Source of the DNA: JBQTIP01 sp052388025
Lineage (GTDB): Bacteria; Actinomycetota; UBA4738; HRBIN12
DNA length: 14,279 bases
Direction: 5' to 3'
NCBI GenBank assembly: GCA_052388025.1
Contig: JBQTIP010000103.1
Coordinates: forward strand, 1 to 14,279
In this document: piece after piece, positions 1-5,886 of the stretch
How the letters are laid out: each line of letters opens with the position of its first letter
Numbering within the stretch: the first letter of the stretch is position 1
Notes under the pieces: generated by a model
Database searches by the model: none
Seen by the model: only the letters and a program-made list of their open reading frames with translations
Told to the model about the DNA's origin: nothing
Program-made: the position numbers and the translations under genes

Positions 1-196
1 CCGCGCCGGCCTGCTCCGCAAGGACGCCCGGATCGTCCTCGATGTAGCTCGCAGCCTGGGAGCGCCGGTCCCAGCCTTCGAGGTCGCGGCCGAGAGGCTG
101 GAGCGACTGGTGGAGGGCGGCGACGGCAACCTCGACAACTCGGCCCTCGTGGTGATGCTGGAACGGGAGGCCGGGGTCCGCGTCGGCGAGCGGTAG
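1..196 (+). CDS. 3-hydroxyisobutyrate dehydrogenase-type NAD-dependent beta-hydroxyacid dehydrogenase, C-terminal end only
   Basis: Only the last 64 codons are in the window (frame starts at base 2, TAG at 194-196). The peptide starts RAGLLRKDARIVLDVARSLG, continues with a PVPAFEVAAERLERLVEGG stretch, and ends in a DNSALVVMLEREAGV helix. This matches the all-alpha C-terminal domain of the beta-hydroxyacid dehydrogenase family, where the Lys-Asp pair starts the K-D-x-x-x-x-L-x-x-A-x-x-x-G helix at the active site and dimer interface. The NAD-binding Rossmann domain and the exact substrate are off the window, so 3-hydroxyisobutyrate, tartronate semialdehyde and L-threonate type enzymes cannot be told apart. 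The family assignment is fairly sure; the substrate is unknown. Confidence 0.7.
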   Translation, partial: RAGLLRKDARIVLDVARSLGAPVPAFEVAAERLERLVEGGDGNLDNSALVVMLEREAGVRVGER

Positions 197-226
197 TTGC
201 GGCGGGAGCTCCCGGGCGGCCGCGAG

Positions 227-385
227 ATGGACGATGATCCCTCGCGCATCGACGTCGAGGCCGTCGTCGGATTCCTGTCGACGGAGGCCCATTGGGGCCG
301 CGAGCGAACCACCGCGCAGATGGCCCGAATGATCGACGAGGCCCAGCGGGTCGTCGGGCTCTACCACGAGGGCCGGCAGGTCGCC
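227..385 (+). pseudogene. truncated GNAT-family N-acetyltransferase (N-terminal fragment)
   Basis: Starting at ATG 227, 30 bp after the upstream stop codon, the frame reads MDDDPSRIDVEAVVGFLSTE, then AHWGRERTTAQMARMIDEA and RVVGLYHEGRQV. This is the typical first ~50 residues of small actinobacterial GNAT acetyltransferases, in which an AYW-x-R stretch is followed by the first beta strands. An intact protein would continue with a GFARVVSDG-like strand and then the acetyl-CoA-binding R/Q-x-x-G-x-G/A loop. Neither appears in any of the three forward frames. From about base 386 the frame runs through a hairpin and then antisense through the HxlR gene until 874, with low-complexity Arg/Pro/Gly-rich sequence. 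I read it as a remnant whose 3' two thirds were lost. The exact end is approximate. Confidence 0.55.
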
Positions 386-409
386 CCGTCGGATCGAATC
401 CTGGAGCGC

Positions 410-429
410 CCCCGCCGGAGGAGGCGGGG
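410..429. terminator. GC-rich hairpin between convergent genes, possible terminator
   Basis: CCCCGCC (410-416) and GGCGGGG (423-429) form a perfect 7-bp stem with a 6-nt loop GGAGGA. It lies 14 bp beyond the stop codon of the minus-strand HxlR gene and at the end of the plus-strand GNAT fragment. No T-run follows on either side, so it would be a non-canonical terminator of the kind common in high-GC genomes. A chance GC-rich hairpin is also possible. Confidence 0.4.
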
Positions 430-442
430 TAAGGGCCGGGTC

Positions 443-772
443 TCAGCTCGCGGCCTCGGCCTCTTCGAGGGGGATCCAGCGCTCGGCCCACGCGGCCAGG
501 GCGGCGACGGGCTCCGCGAGGTCCGTTCCCCGCTCGGTCAGGCGGTACTCGACGCGCACCGGGGTCTCGGGCAGCACGGTTCGGGAGACGATGCCCTCCG
601 CCTCGAGGGTCTTCAGGCGCTCGGAGAGCAGGCGGTCCGAGAGCCCCGGGATCGCGGCCGAGATCTCGCTGAAGCGGCTGGCTCCGGCGAGAAGTGCGCG
701 CACGATGTCGAGCGTCCACCGGTTCGCGACGACCGACATCGCCCGGTGGTATCGCGCGCAGTAGGGGCTCAT
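443..772 (-). CDS. HxlR/DUF24-family winged helix-turn-helix transcriptional regulator
   Basis: A 109-residue protein if it starts at the ATG at 772; a TTG at 784 in the same frame would add four residues. ATG is preferred because family members begin just before the N-terminal cysteine segment. That segment is present as YCARYHRAMSVVANRWTLDI, followed by the winged-HTH core (FSEISAAIPGLSDRLLSERL, then KTLEAEGIVSRTV) and the wing (VRVEYRLTERG). A C-terminal dimerisation helix (ALAAWAERWI) ends the protein. The family binds short AT-rich palindromes as dimers; several members sense electrophiles or oxidants through the N-terminal Cys, which is Cys5 here. The gene is divergent from the YceI gene, with 117 bp between the starts containing an AT-rich dyad, so autoregulation and control of yceI are likely (inference). 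The effector is unknown. Confidence 0.9.
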   Translation of the reverse strand: MSPYCARYHRAMSVVANRWTLDIVRALLAGASRFSEISAAIPGLSDRLLSERLKTLEAEGIVSRTVLPETPVRVEYRLTERGTDLAEPVAALAAWAERWIPLEEAEAAS

Positions 773-839
773 CGGGGCTTCCAAGGGCTCGATCCTAGCT
801 CTTTCGCTCCGGAAAAGTTCTTACCTTCTGGAATATCAG

Positions 840-865
840 ATACTAGTAGTATATTATTAACTAGT
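840..865. promoter_or_regulatory. AT-rich palindromic operator/promoter region between hxlR-type and yceI-type genes
   Basis: In otherwise GC-rich DNA, bases 820-880 are strikingly AT-rich. ATACTA-G-TAGTAT (840-852) is a perfect 6-bp inverted repeat. ACTAGT occurs at 842-847 and again at 860-865, with starts 18 bp apart. TATACT on the minus strand (848-853) and TATATT or TATTAT on the plus strand (850-857) are -10-like hexamers inside the same block, so a bound repressor would shut both directions. No clear -35 box is seen. AT-rich TACT-type palindromes are known targets of HxlR/DUF24 regulators; assignment to this regulator is an inference. Confidence 0.5.
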
Positions 866-889
866 GTTCGATAAGCGATTGGAGGGGTC

Positions 890-1456
890 ATGGACGTTGT
901 CGGGGAAGTGGCGGGGCTCACCCTGCCGAGAACCGGGAGCTGGGAGATCGATCCCAACCACACCACTGCCGAGTTCGTGGTCCGTCACGTGTTGACCAAG
1001 GTCCGGGGCCGGTTTACGAAGCTCTCGGGCGCGATCCACGTAGCCGAGAAGCCCGAGGACTCGACGGTCGAGGTTGAGATCGAGGCGGCGAGCATCGAAA
1101 CACACACCGAGGACCGGGACAACCACCTTCGCAGTCCCGACTTCCTGGACGTGGCGCGGTTCCCCAAGCTCACGTTCAAGAGCACCGCGCTCCGCCCCGC
1201 TGGGGAGAACACGTTCCAGCTCGACGGCGACATGACCATCAAGGACGTGACGCTGCCGGTGACGCTGGACGTTGAGTTCATCGGCGCCCACGACAGCCCG
1301 TGGGGCACGAAGCTGGCCACGTTCTCGGCCAGGACCGATATCGACCGGCACGACTTCGGCATGACTTGGAACATGGCCATCGAGACCGGAGGGTGGCTCG
1401 TCGGACGGAACGTCCGGATCGAGCTCGAGATCGAGGCCGTCTACAAGGCCGAGTAA
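890..1456 (+). CDS. YceI-family lipid-binding protein
   Basis: 188 residues, ATG start with a strong ribosome binding site GGAGGGG at 881-887. The sequence shows the full YceI lipocalin-like barrel: WEIDPNHTTAEFVVRHVL near residue 18, V-x-G-F/R-F-x-x-x-x-G (VRGRFTKLSGAI), a V-E-V-E-I-E strand followed by SIETHTEDRDNHLRSPDFLD, FPKLTFKST, the TIKDVTLPVTLDVEF strand, and a late DRHDFGMTWN segment. The D-x-H-L-x-S-x-x-F-x-D motif is the family hallmark. There is no signal peptide, so it is predicted cytoplasmic, unlike E. coli YceI. Family members bind isoprenoid or other amphipathic chains in the barrel; no enzyme activity is established. The neighbouring divergent HxlR gene is its likely regulator. 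It ends 18 bp before a strong hairpin. Confidence 0.93.
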   Translation: MDVVGEVAGLTLPRTGSWEIDPNHTTAEFVVRHVLTKVRGRFTKLSGAIHVAEKPEDSTVEVEIEAASIETHTEDRDNHLRSPDFLDVARFPKLTFKSTALRPAGENTFQLDGDMTIKDVTLPVTLDVEFIGAHDSPWGTKLATFSARTDIDRHDFGMTWNMAIETGGWLVGRNVRIELEIEAVYKAE

Positions 1457-1474
1457 CCCCACTCGGCTACACAG

Positions 1475-1507
1475 CGATGCCCTGAGCCCCTCCCGCTCAG
1501 GGCATCG
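1475..1507. terminator. bidirectional intrinsic-type terminator hairpin
   Basis: CGATGCCCTGAG (1475-1486) and CTCAGGGCATCG (1496-1507) form a perfect 12-bp stem around a 9-nt loop. It sits 18 bp after the YceI stop codon and its right arm contains the last codons and the TGA (1497-1499) of the convergent minus-strand gene. Perfect pairing between two convergent genes is best read as a shared terminator. It lacks a T-tract on either strand. Confidence 0.7.
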
Positions 1508-2102
1508 GCATCGGCCCGCTCCCGCCGGGCTCATAGGATTGGAACGCGAAGAGGCCGTCATAAGCGACCACGAGGTCGCCGGCCACCCACAGGTCTCTTG
1601 ACCAACCTGTCGAAAGCGCGGTGTAGCGCCATCGGCGGGCGGCGAACCGGCCGACCGGGGTCGTCACCTCCTCGTCGCCGAACAGCTCGTAGCGCTGGCG
1701 TTCCATCCGCGGCTCGCAGGTTACCGCCTCGAGGTACACCACCTCGATCTCGGCCGTGCCGTCGAGCCGCATACCGGTCACCGCGTTGAAGCAAGGCGAG
1801 AGGTAGTCGAGGTGGACCTCCGGGCCGAAGGCGATCTCGATCGGGGCGCGGTCGCGGAACCCCGCCAGGCGGTCGTTCTCGGTCATGAGCAAGATCTCGT
1901 GCGAGCCCGTGTCGATCCTTGTGCGGACCGGCCGCCATGCTGCGTCGACCGCGAGGTCGACGGTCTCACGGTGCGGCTCCGGGTCGCTCGTTCGTATGTC
2001 GGAGAAGTACCGCCAACCCATGGGGCCCGGCGCGCAGCGGAAGTCCTCGGTCCCGACGGGGTTCCCGTCGCCGTCCATCACCGTGTATCGGCCCGCCGGC
2101 AT
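1497..2102 (-). CDS. conserved hypothetical beta-rich protein, function unknown
   Basis: 201 residues, ATG start at 2102. I do not recognise the family with confidence. The chain has no signal peptide and no membrane segment and is made of alternating short strands: GRYTVMDGDGNPVGTEDFRC, ETVDLAVDAAWRPVRTRIDT, IEIAFGPEVHLDYLSPCFN, AEIEVVYLEAVTCEPRMERQ, VTTPVGRFAARRWRY and SRDLWVAGDLVVAYDGLFAF. The late pattern 'V-T-T-P-x-G-x-F-x-A-x-x-W/Y ... LWVA-x-D' resembles the closing strands of DUF3108-like or glycolipid-binding barrels that hold hydrophobic ligands, which is weak evidence. Three cysteines are spread along the chain. It is convergent with the YceI gene, shares its terminator, and is divergent from the nitrilase gene with only 17 bp between starts, so those two are probably co-expressed. 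Composition and coding pattern support a real gene. Confidence 0.75.
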   Translation of the reverse strand: MPAGRYTVMDGDGNPVGTEDFRCAPGPMGWRYFSDIRTSDPEPHRETVDLAVDAAWRPVRTRIDTGSHEILLMTENDRLAGFRDRAPIEIAFGPEVHLDYLSPCFNAVTGMRLDGTAEIEVVYLEAVTCEPRMERQRYELFGDEEVTTPVGRFAARRWRYTALSTGWSRDLWVAGDLVVAYDGLFAFQSYEPGGSGPMPMP

Positions 2103-2119
2103 CGCCCTAGTATGGCGTC
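2103..2119. promoter_or_regulatory. overlapping divergent promoters, probably leaderless on both sides
   Basis: The 17 bp between the two divergent start codons hold a -10-like hexamer for each direction. TAGTAT (2108-2113, plus) is followed 7 nt later by the GTG at 2120. CATACT (minus, 2114-2109) is followed 7 nt later by the ATG at 2102. That distance puts the expected transcription start on the start codon itself, the usual layout of leaderless genes. Neither gene has a clear Shine-Dalgarno sequence. No convincing -35 boxes are seen. Confidence 0.5.
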
Positions 2120-2935
2120 GTGCGTGTTGCCCTCTGCCAGATGAGCTCCGGTGACGACGTCGAGAAGAACCGTCGGGTCGCCGAGGAGCTGCTGAACGCC
2201 GCCGCCGAGGGCGGAGCCGACATCGCCGGGCTGCCCGAGATGTGGCCGTTCCTCGGTCCGGCGAGCCGGCACGCCGAGGTGGCGGAGCCCGTCCCCGGCC
2301 CTACGACGGAGTGGCTCGCCGCCACCGCCCGGCGGCACCGGATGTGGATCCTCGGCGGCAGCATCCTCGAGGCGTTAGAGGGTCGCGTGTACAACACGAG
2401 CCTGCTGTTCGATCGCGACGGTGATCAGGTGGCCCGTTACCGGAAGATCCACCTGTTCGACGTGGAGCTCCCCGGGCAGCCGCCCATCCGCGAGTCGGCG
2501 ACGATGGCCTCGGGCCAGGAGATCGTGACGGCGGAGACGGAGTTCGGGCGGGTCGGCCTGTCGATCTGCTACGACGTGCGCTTCCCCGAGATCTATAGGT
2601 CGCTCATGGCCGCCGGCGCCGAGATCATCTTCGTTCCGGCGGCGTTCACGTACGAGACCGGGAAGGACCACTGGGAGGTGCTGCTGCGGGCCCGCGCGAT
2701 CGAGGACCAAGCGTTCGTGGTCGCCCCCGGAATCTGGGGGACGTGGGGGCCGCCGGGTGACAATCGCCGTTGCTATGGCACCAGCATGGTGGTGGATCCC
2801 TGGGGACGGATCGTGGCCCGCGCGGAGGAGGAGGGAACCGGCGTGACGTTCGCCGATCTCGATCTGGAGGTCGTGCGCTCAGTTCGGCAGCGGCTCCCCG
2901 CGCTCCAGCATCGGCGCCTGGGGCCTTCCTGCTGA
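2120..2935 (+). CDS. carbon-nitrogen hydrolase (nitrilase superfamily, Nit/omega-amidase-like)
   Basis: 271 residues, the usual length for single-domain members. The catalytic Glu-Lys-Cys triad is visible: Glu40 in GLPEMW, Lys109 in RYRKIHLFD, and Cys150 in GLSICYDVRFPE. The supporting Glu in the second half also seems present (HWEVLLRARAIEDQAFVV). The K-I-H-L-F-D-V and I-C-Y-D-x-R-F-P-E forms are typical of the Nit1/Nit2-type branch (deaminated-glutathione amidase, omega-amidase) rather than true nitrilases, so hydrolysis of a small alpha-keto or other acid amide to ammonia and acid is the likeliest reaction. The substrate cannot be read from sequence. The GTG start begins MRVALCQM, the standard first strand; an out-of-frame ATG at 2112 is not used. 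It lies convergent to, and 8 bp from, the aconitase X small subunit gene. Confidence 0.92.
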   Translation: MRVALCQMSSGDDVEKNRRVAEELLNAAAEGGADIAGLPEMWPFLGPASRHAEVAEPVPGPTTEWLAATARRHRMWILGGSILEALEGRVYNTSLLFDRDGDQVARYRKIHLFDVELPGQPPIRESATMASGQEIVTAETEFGRVGLSICYDVRFPEIYRSLMAAGAEIIFVPAAFTYETGKDHWEVLLRARAIEDQAFVVAPGIWGTWGPPGDNRRCYGTSMVVDPWGRIVARAEEEGTGVTFADLDLEVVRSVRQRLPALQHRRLGPSC

Positions 2936-2943
2936 CGACTCGG

Positions 2944-3360
2944 TCAGGCGAAGCTAACCCGCGCTAGCTCGTCGGAGGCGTCGATCTCGACGGTCGTGCC
3001 GTCATGGATCGATACGAATGCATCCCGTTCCAGGGCGACGACCGGGCAGGCGATCCCGTACAGCTCGCGCGCTACGATCGAGCCGAGCGCGACTATGGGA
3101 TCGGGCTCGAGCAGGATCACGCCCGCGGGAGCGGTGCGCGTTCGGATGGCCTCGGCAAGGACGCTCGAGCTCGAGCTGGACCCCCGGCCCGACGGCATGA
3201 CGAGGATGCAGCCGGCGAGGTCGGTCCCCATCTGCCGGTGATGGACGTCGATCAGGTGGCCGGTCTCCGGGTCGAGCCCGCCCCAGAAGCTGAGCGGCTC
3301 TTCGAGCACGACGGCCCGGCCTGAAGCGCGCCCCGCCACGAGGGTCCGTCCTTCAAGCAC
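2944..3360 (-). CDS. aconitase X small subunit (DUF126, swivelling domain)
   Basis: 138 residues, GTG start at 3360 overlapping the last 8 bases of the large-subunit gene (TGA at 3353-3355). The fold markers of the AcnX swivel domain are present: GRTLVAGRASGRAVVLEEPL, SFWGGLDPETGHLIDVHH, the region ending LVMPSGRGSSSSSSVLAEAI with its Ser-rich ligand-binding loop at residues 57-66, and ACPVVAL. In aconitases the swivel domain closes over the Fe-S active site held by the large part; in AcnX of this type it is a separate chain. Pairing with the next gene gives a heteromeric aconitase X hydro-lyase. Known family activities are cis-3-hydroxy-L-proline dehydratase (bacteria) and mevalonate-5-phosphate dehydratase (archaea). 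It is the last gene of the cox-led operon. Confidence 0.93.
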   Translation of the reverse strand: MLEGRTLVAGRASGRAVVLEEPLSFWGGLDPETGHLIDVHHRQMGTDLAGCILVMPSGRGSSSSSSVLAEAIRTRTAPAGVILLEPDPIVALGSIVARELYGIACPVVALERDAFVSIHDGTTVEIDASDELARVSFA

Positions 3361-4621
3361 CGTTCCACAGCTCCTCGTCCCGCCAGACGCTCCCGATCGA
3401 GGCCGAGCGAAGGCACTCCTCCAGGCTCCCGAACACGACCTCGACGCCGATGTTGCCGGGGGCGTACCAGGCCCACTTGGCGGAGTTCGTCATCACCGCG
3501 CCGCTGCGGCTCCCGATGATCGGGGTGATGTAGGTGCAGGTGTCGGTGACGATCCGGACGCCGGCCTCCTCGAGCCGGGAGAGCCACCCGTGGGCCTCGA
3601 CCTCCTCCAGCACCCCGCGACCGGTCGAGACGTAGAGCTCGACGCGGGGGTGGAGAGGCGAACCGTCGAGTAGGGGCAGGAGCGCCTCGAACTCGTCGAC
3701 CGAAAAGTGTGGTGTGCCGATCGAGACGGCGCTCAGTTCCGTGCGATCGGTGCTCGTGAGCTCGTCCCGACCGCGGATGAGGACCGCCGGAGTGACCTCG
3801 AACTCGCGGACCGGCGGCCGACCTCCCAGCGCCGTCTCGAGCGTCGGCGCCTCAGGCGTGATGCCCACTGCGTGGAACATCGCCACGGAACCGGAGGATG
3901 CGGCCGCGGCACCGAGCGCCTTGAGCCGGTCGTCGTTTGCGGTCTCCGGGAGGCCGACGATGGCCGGCACCAGGCTGCCGGACTCGCGCCCGATGACGTG
4001 TCCGAGGACGTGGTACAGGACGTCCTCGTCGAGCAGCCTCGCGGAGACGTCCGCGAGGCGGAACACCAACGCGGCGCGCCGGCCATCATCGCGGTGAAGT
4101 CCCGCGTACGGCGCGCGTCCCGTGATCGCGGCACAGATGTCGATGAAGTCGCCGTACCGCTCCGTGCGCGCGCCCAGCACCGAGTTCGCGAAGACGATGG
4201 CGTTCGATTCCGCCCATGCGATGTGCTCCCCGAACGCGGGGCGCTCGGGGAGCTGGTAGGGCGCGCACGTCCAGGTCGGGCGGCACCCCATCTGCACGTA
4301 GAGGTCCATCAGCCGCCGAGCCTTCGCGGCGGTATCGGGATCGCCCCGATACAGGTCGGGGTGAAGGAGGTCGAGCGAGGCGACGTTAAGCGTCGTGGGA
4401 ACGGCGACGCGGGCCCCGTCGGCGACCAGCCGCTCGGCGAAGTCGAGCCCGGCGCGCCCGTGATAGAGGCAGCCGTCGATGTGCGCGGAGGCGATGTCCA
4501 CCAGTCGGTCGGCGCCCATCACCCGGGCCATGTCGACCAGGATCCGCATGGCGAAGGCGGCCGCCCCGCCCCGCTCGCCCGCGAGCATCTCTCGGTCTCC
4601 GGGCGTGAGGTCGATGGACAC
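3353..4621 (-). CDS. aconitase X large (catalytic) subunit (DUF521)
   Basis: 422 residues, GTG start, 2 bp after the upstream MocA-type gene. Recognisable AcnX blocks in order are LTPGDREMLAGERGGAAAFA at the N-terminus, ASAHIDGCLYHG (45-55), VPTTLNVASLD, QMGCRPTWTCAPYQLPERPA around 110-128, WAESNAIVFANSVLGARTER, ITGRAPYAGLH, AVSIGTPHFSVDEF (298-311), and VTDTCTYITPI plus NSAKWAWYAPGNIGVEVVFG near 358-398. Cys119 and Cys362 are good Fe-S ligand candidates. The third position, a Cys in 'GCPH' of many family members, is Thr303 here, as I recall for some bacterial enzymes. cis-3-Hydroxy-L-proline dehydratase is the best-characterised bacterial activity and the default guess, but no proline-pathway gene is adjacent, so the substrate is open. 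Confidence 0.92.
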   Translation of the reverse strand: MSIDLTPGDREMLAGERGGAAAFAMRILVDMARVMGADRLVDIASAHIDGCLYHGRAGLDFAERLVADGARVAVPTTLNVASLDLLHPDLYRGDPDTAAKARRLMDLYVQMGCRPTWTCAPYQLPERPAFGEHIAWAESNAIVFANSVLGARTERYGDFIDICAAITGRAPYAGLHRDDGRRAALVFRLADVSARLLDEDVLYHVLGHVIGRESGSLVPAIVGLPETANDDRLKALGAAAASSGSVAMFHAVGITPEAPTLETALGGRPPVREFEVTPAVLIRGRDELTSTDRTELSAVSIGTPHFSVDEFEALLPLLDGSPLHPRVELYVSTGRGVLEEVEAHGWLSRLEEAGVRIVTDTCTYITPIIGSRSGAVMTNSAKWAWYAPGNIGVEVVFGSLEECLRSASIGSVWRDEELWNGA

Positions 4622-4623
4622 GA

Positions 4624-5202
4624 TCAGGGCTCCTGGAGGCGCAGGTAGTCCTCGGGTTCGTCGACGTCGGGCGGGGCATCGGCATCGACGTCGACCTCAC
4701 GCACCCAGTCGGGGTGCGAGGCGATCAGCTCCCGCGCGCCGGTGTCGCCGTGGAGATGGCCCGCCCGTACCCAGATCTCGCGCGACAGGAGCGACGGCCC
4801 CGGCCCGTTCCGGTACCTGAGACGAACGACGCGGGCTCGGGTCTTCGCGAACGAGTCGACCAGCCCGCGGATCGCCTCCGGCCGGATCCCCGGCTGATCG
4901 GCCGGGAGCACGACGGCGGCCTCGCTCGACGGGTCCGCCGCGCCGAGCCCGGCCGCGAGCGAGGACGACTGGCCGCCGGCGAACTCCGGATTCGTCACCG
5001 TGCGCGCATTGGCAGGAAGGAGAAGGGCCGCGGCTACCCGCTCGGCCTCGTGCCCGAGCACCACGATGATCTCGTCGAGACCGGCATCCGCGGCGGCATC
5101 GACGACGTGCTGAACGAGCGGCTTGCCGTCGAGCTCCAGGAGCTGCTTCGTCTTGCCGAACCGCGAGGAGGTCCCGGCGGCGAGGACGATCCCGGAGATC
5201 AC
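4624..5202 (-). CDS. mocA: molybdenum cofactor nucleotidyltransferase (MocA/MobA-like)
   Basis: 192 residues from the GTG at 5202, eight bp after the coxG stop, with CGAGGG as a weak ribosome binding site. A longer frame to 5274 would overlap coxG and adds no family sequence. The glycosyltransferase-A nucleotidyltransferase signature is complete: LAAGTSSRFGKTKQLLELDG at the N-terminus, IIVVLGHEAERV, NPEFAGGQSSSLAAGL, and LPADQPGI with the metal-binding aspartate, then the GDTGARELIASHPDWV and DVDEPEDY tail. Proteins of this group found in xanthine dehydrogenase and CO dehydrogenase operons transfer CMP (MocA) or GMP (MobA) to molybdopterin. CO dehydrogenase uses the molybdopterin cytosine dinucleotide, so CTP-dependent MocA activity fits the operon; nucleotide choice is inferred from context. 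Confidence 0.88.
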   Translation of the reverse strand: MISGIVLAAGTSSRFGKTKQLLELDGKPLVQHVVDAAADAGLDEIIVVLGHEAERVAAALLLPANARTVTNPEFAGGQSSSLAAGLGAADPSSEAAVVLPADQPGIRPEAIRGLVDSFAKTRARVVRLRYRNGPGPSLLSREIWVRAGHLHGDTGARELIASHPDWVREVDVDADAPPDVDEPEDYLRLQEP

Positions 5203-5210
5203 GCCCTCGG

Positions 5211-5879
5211 TCAGACAGTCCCGCGGCCGAAGAGCCGACCGAAGAACCGGACGATCGCTCGCCAGAGAGCCCACAGTCCGAGGCGGATGCCCCCGACGGG
5301 CTTCGCGACTGGCTTTGGGGGGGGCGGGGGCGGTCGGCTGGGGCCGGCGGCGTTGCGTCGCGGGGTGGGGGAGGGACTGGCACGAGGAGCAACGGCGCCG
5401 GCCCCCACTACTGGCGTGGCCGTCTCGGCTTCCTGCGTCGACATGCTCTCCTTCAGGCAGTCGGCGAACTCCTGCGTGAGTCGGGCGGAGATGTCGGGCA
5501 GCATCCCGCGGCTGATCTGAGCCACGAAGCCCGACAGCACTATGTCCGCCTGCATTTTCACCGTCGTCACGCCGTCACCGGGCTCCAGCCATGAGGTGAC
5601 GTTCGCGCTCGCCGCGCCCTTTCCCTTCTGCTCCATACCCTGAGCCTTCAGGACCACGCGGTGGGCGGCGTCGTCGCGCTCTTCCATAGTTACCTTGCCC
5701 GCGAAGGAGAGGGAGACCGGACCGAACTTCATGACGACCTTGCCCTTCCAGGTCCGGTCGTCGACGGTCTCTGTGAGCTCGGCGCCCGGCATGCAGGGCG
5801 CGACCCGCTCGACGTCGAGCAGATGCGCCCAGAGGCCGTCGACCGGGGCGGGGACATCGAACTGGTTCTCGATCAGCAC
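5211..5879 (-). CDS. coxG: carbon monoxide dehydrogenase subunit G (CoxG, SRPBCC fold, membrane-docking)
   Basis: 222 residues, GTG start 7 bp after the preceding XdhC gene. The CoxG-type SRPBCC domain fills residues 1-145: FDVPAPVDGLWAHLLDVERV, ACMPGAEL as 'PCMPGAELTE', WKGKVVMKFGPVSLSFAGKV, and VQISRGMLPDISARLTQEFA-like C-terminal helix ending near CLKES. A proline/alanine-rich linker follows, with six consecutive prolines around residue 186. The last ~25 residues, GIRLGLWALWRAIVRFFGRL plus a short basic tail, form a hydrophobic-to-amphipathic helix. In Oligotropha, CoxG recruits CO dehydrogenase to the cytoplasmic membrane for quinone reduction, and its C-terminal segment is the anchor; the same arrangement is seen here. 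The run of Gs at 5318-5332 simply encodes the prolines. Confidence 0.9.
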   Translation of the reverse strand: MLIENQFDVPAPVDGLWAHLLDVERVAPCMPGAELTETVDDRTWKGKVVMKFGPVSLSFAGKVTMEERDDAAHRVVLKAQGMEQKGKGAASANVTSWLEPGDGVTTVKMQADIVLSGFVAQISRGMLPDISARLTQEFADCLKESMSTQEAETATPVVGAGAVAPRASPSPTPRRNAAGPSRPPPPPPKPVAKPVGGIRLGLWALWRAIVRFFGRLFGRGTV

Positions 5880-5886
5880 GTCGGAA

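Noticed and set aside
203..214. Perfect palindrome CGGGAGCTCCCG after the dehydrogenase gene.
   Set aside because: Short, loopless and GC-only, expected by chance in this composition; no T-run or promoter elements beside it.
5203..5274. Longer N-terminus for the MocA-type gene.
   Set aside because: It would overlap coxG by 64 bp and adds nothing before the LAAG nucleotide-binding motif, which should be at the N-terminus.
5318..5345. G-rich tract that could form a quadruplex.
   Set aside because: It encodes the CoxG proline linker on the minus strand, which explains the base composition.
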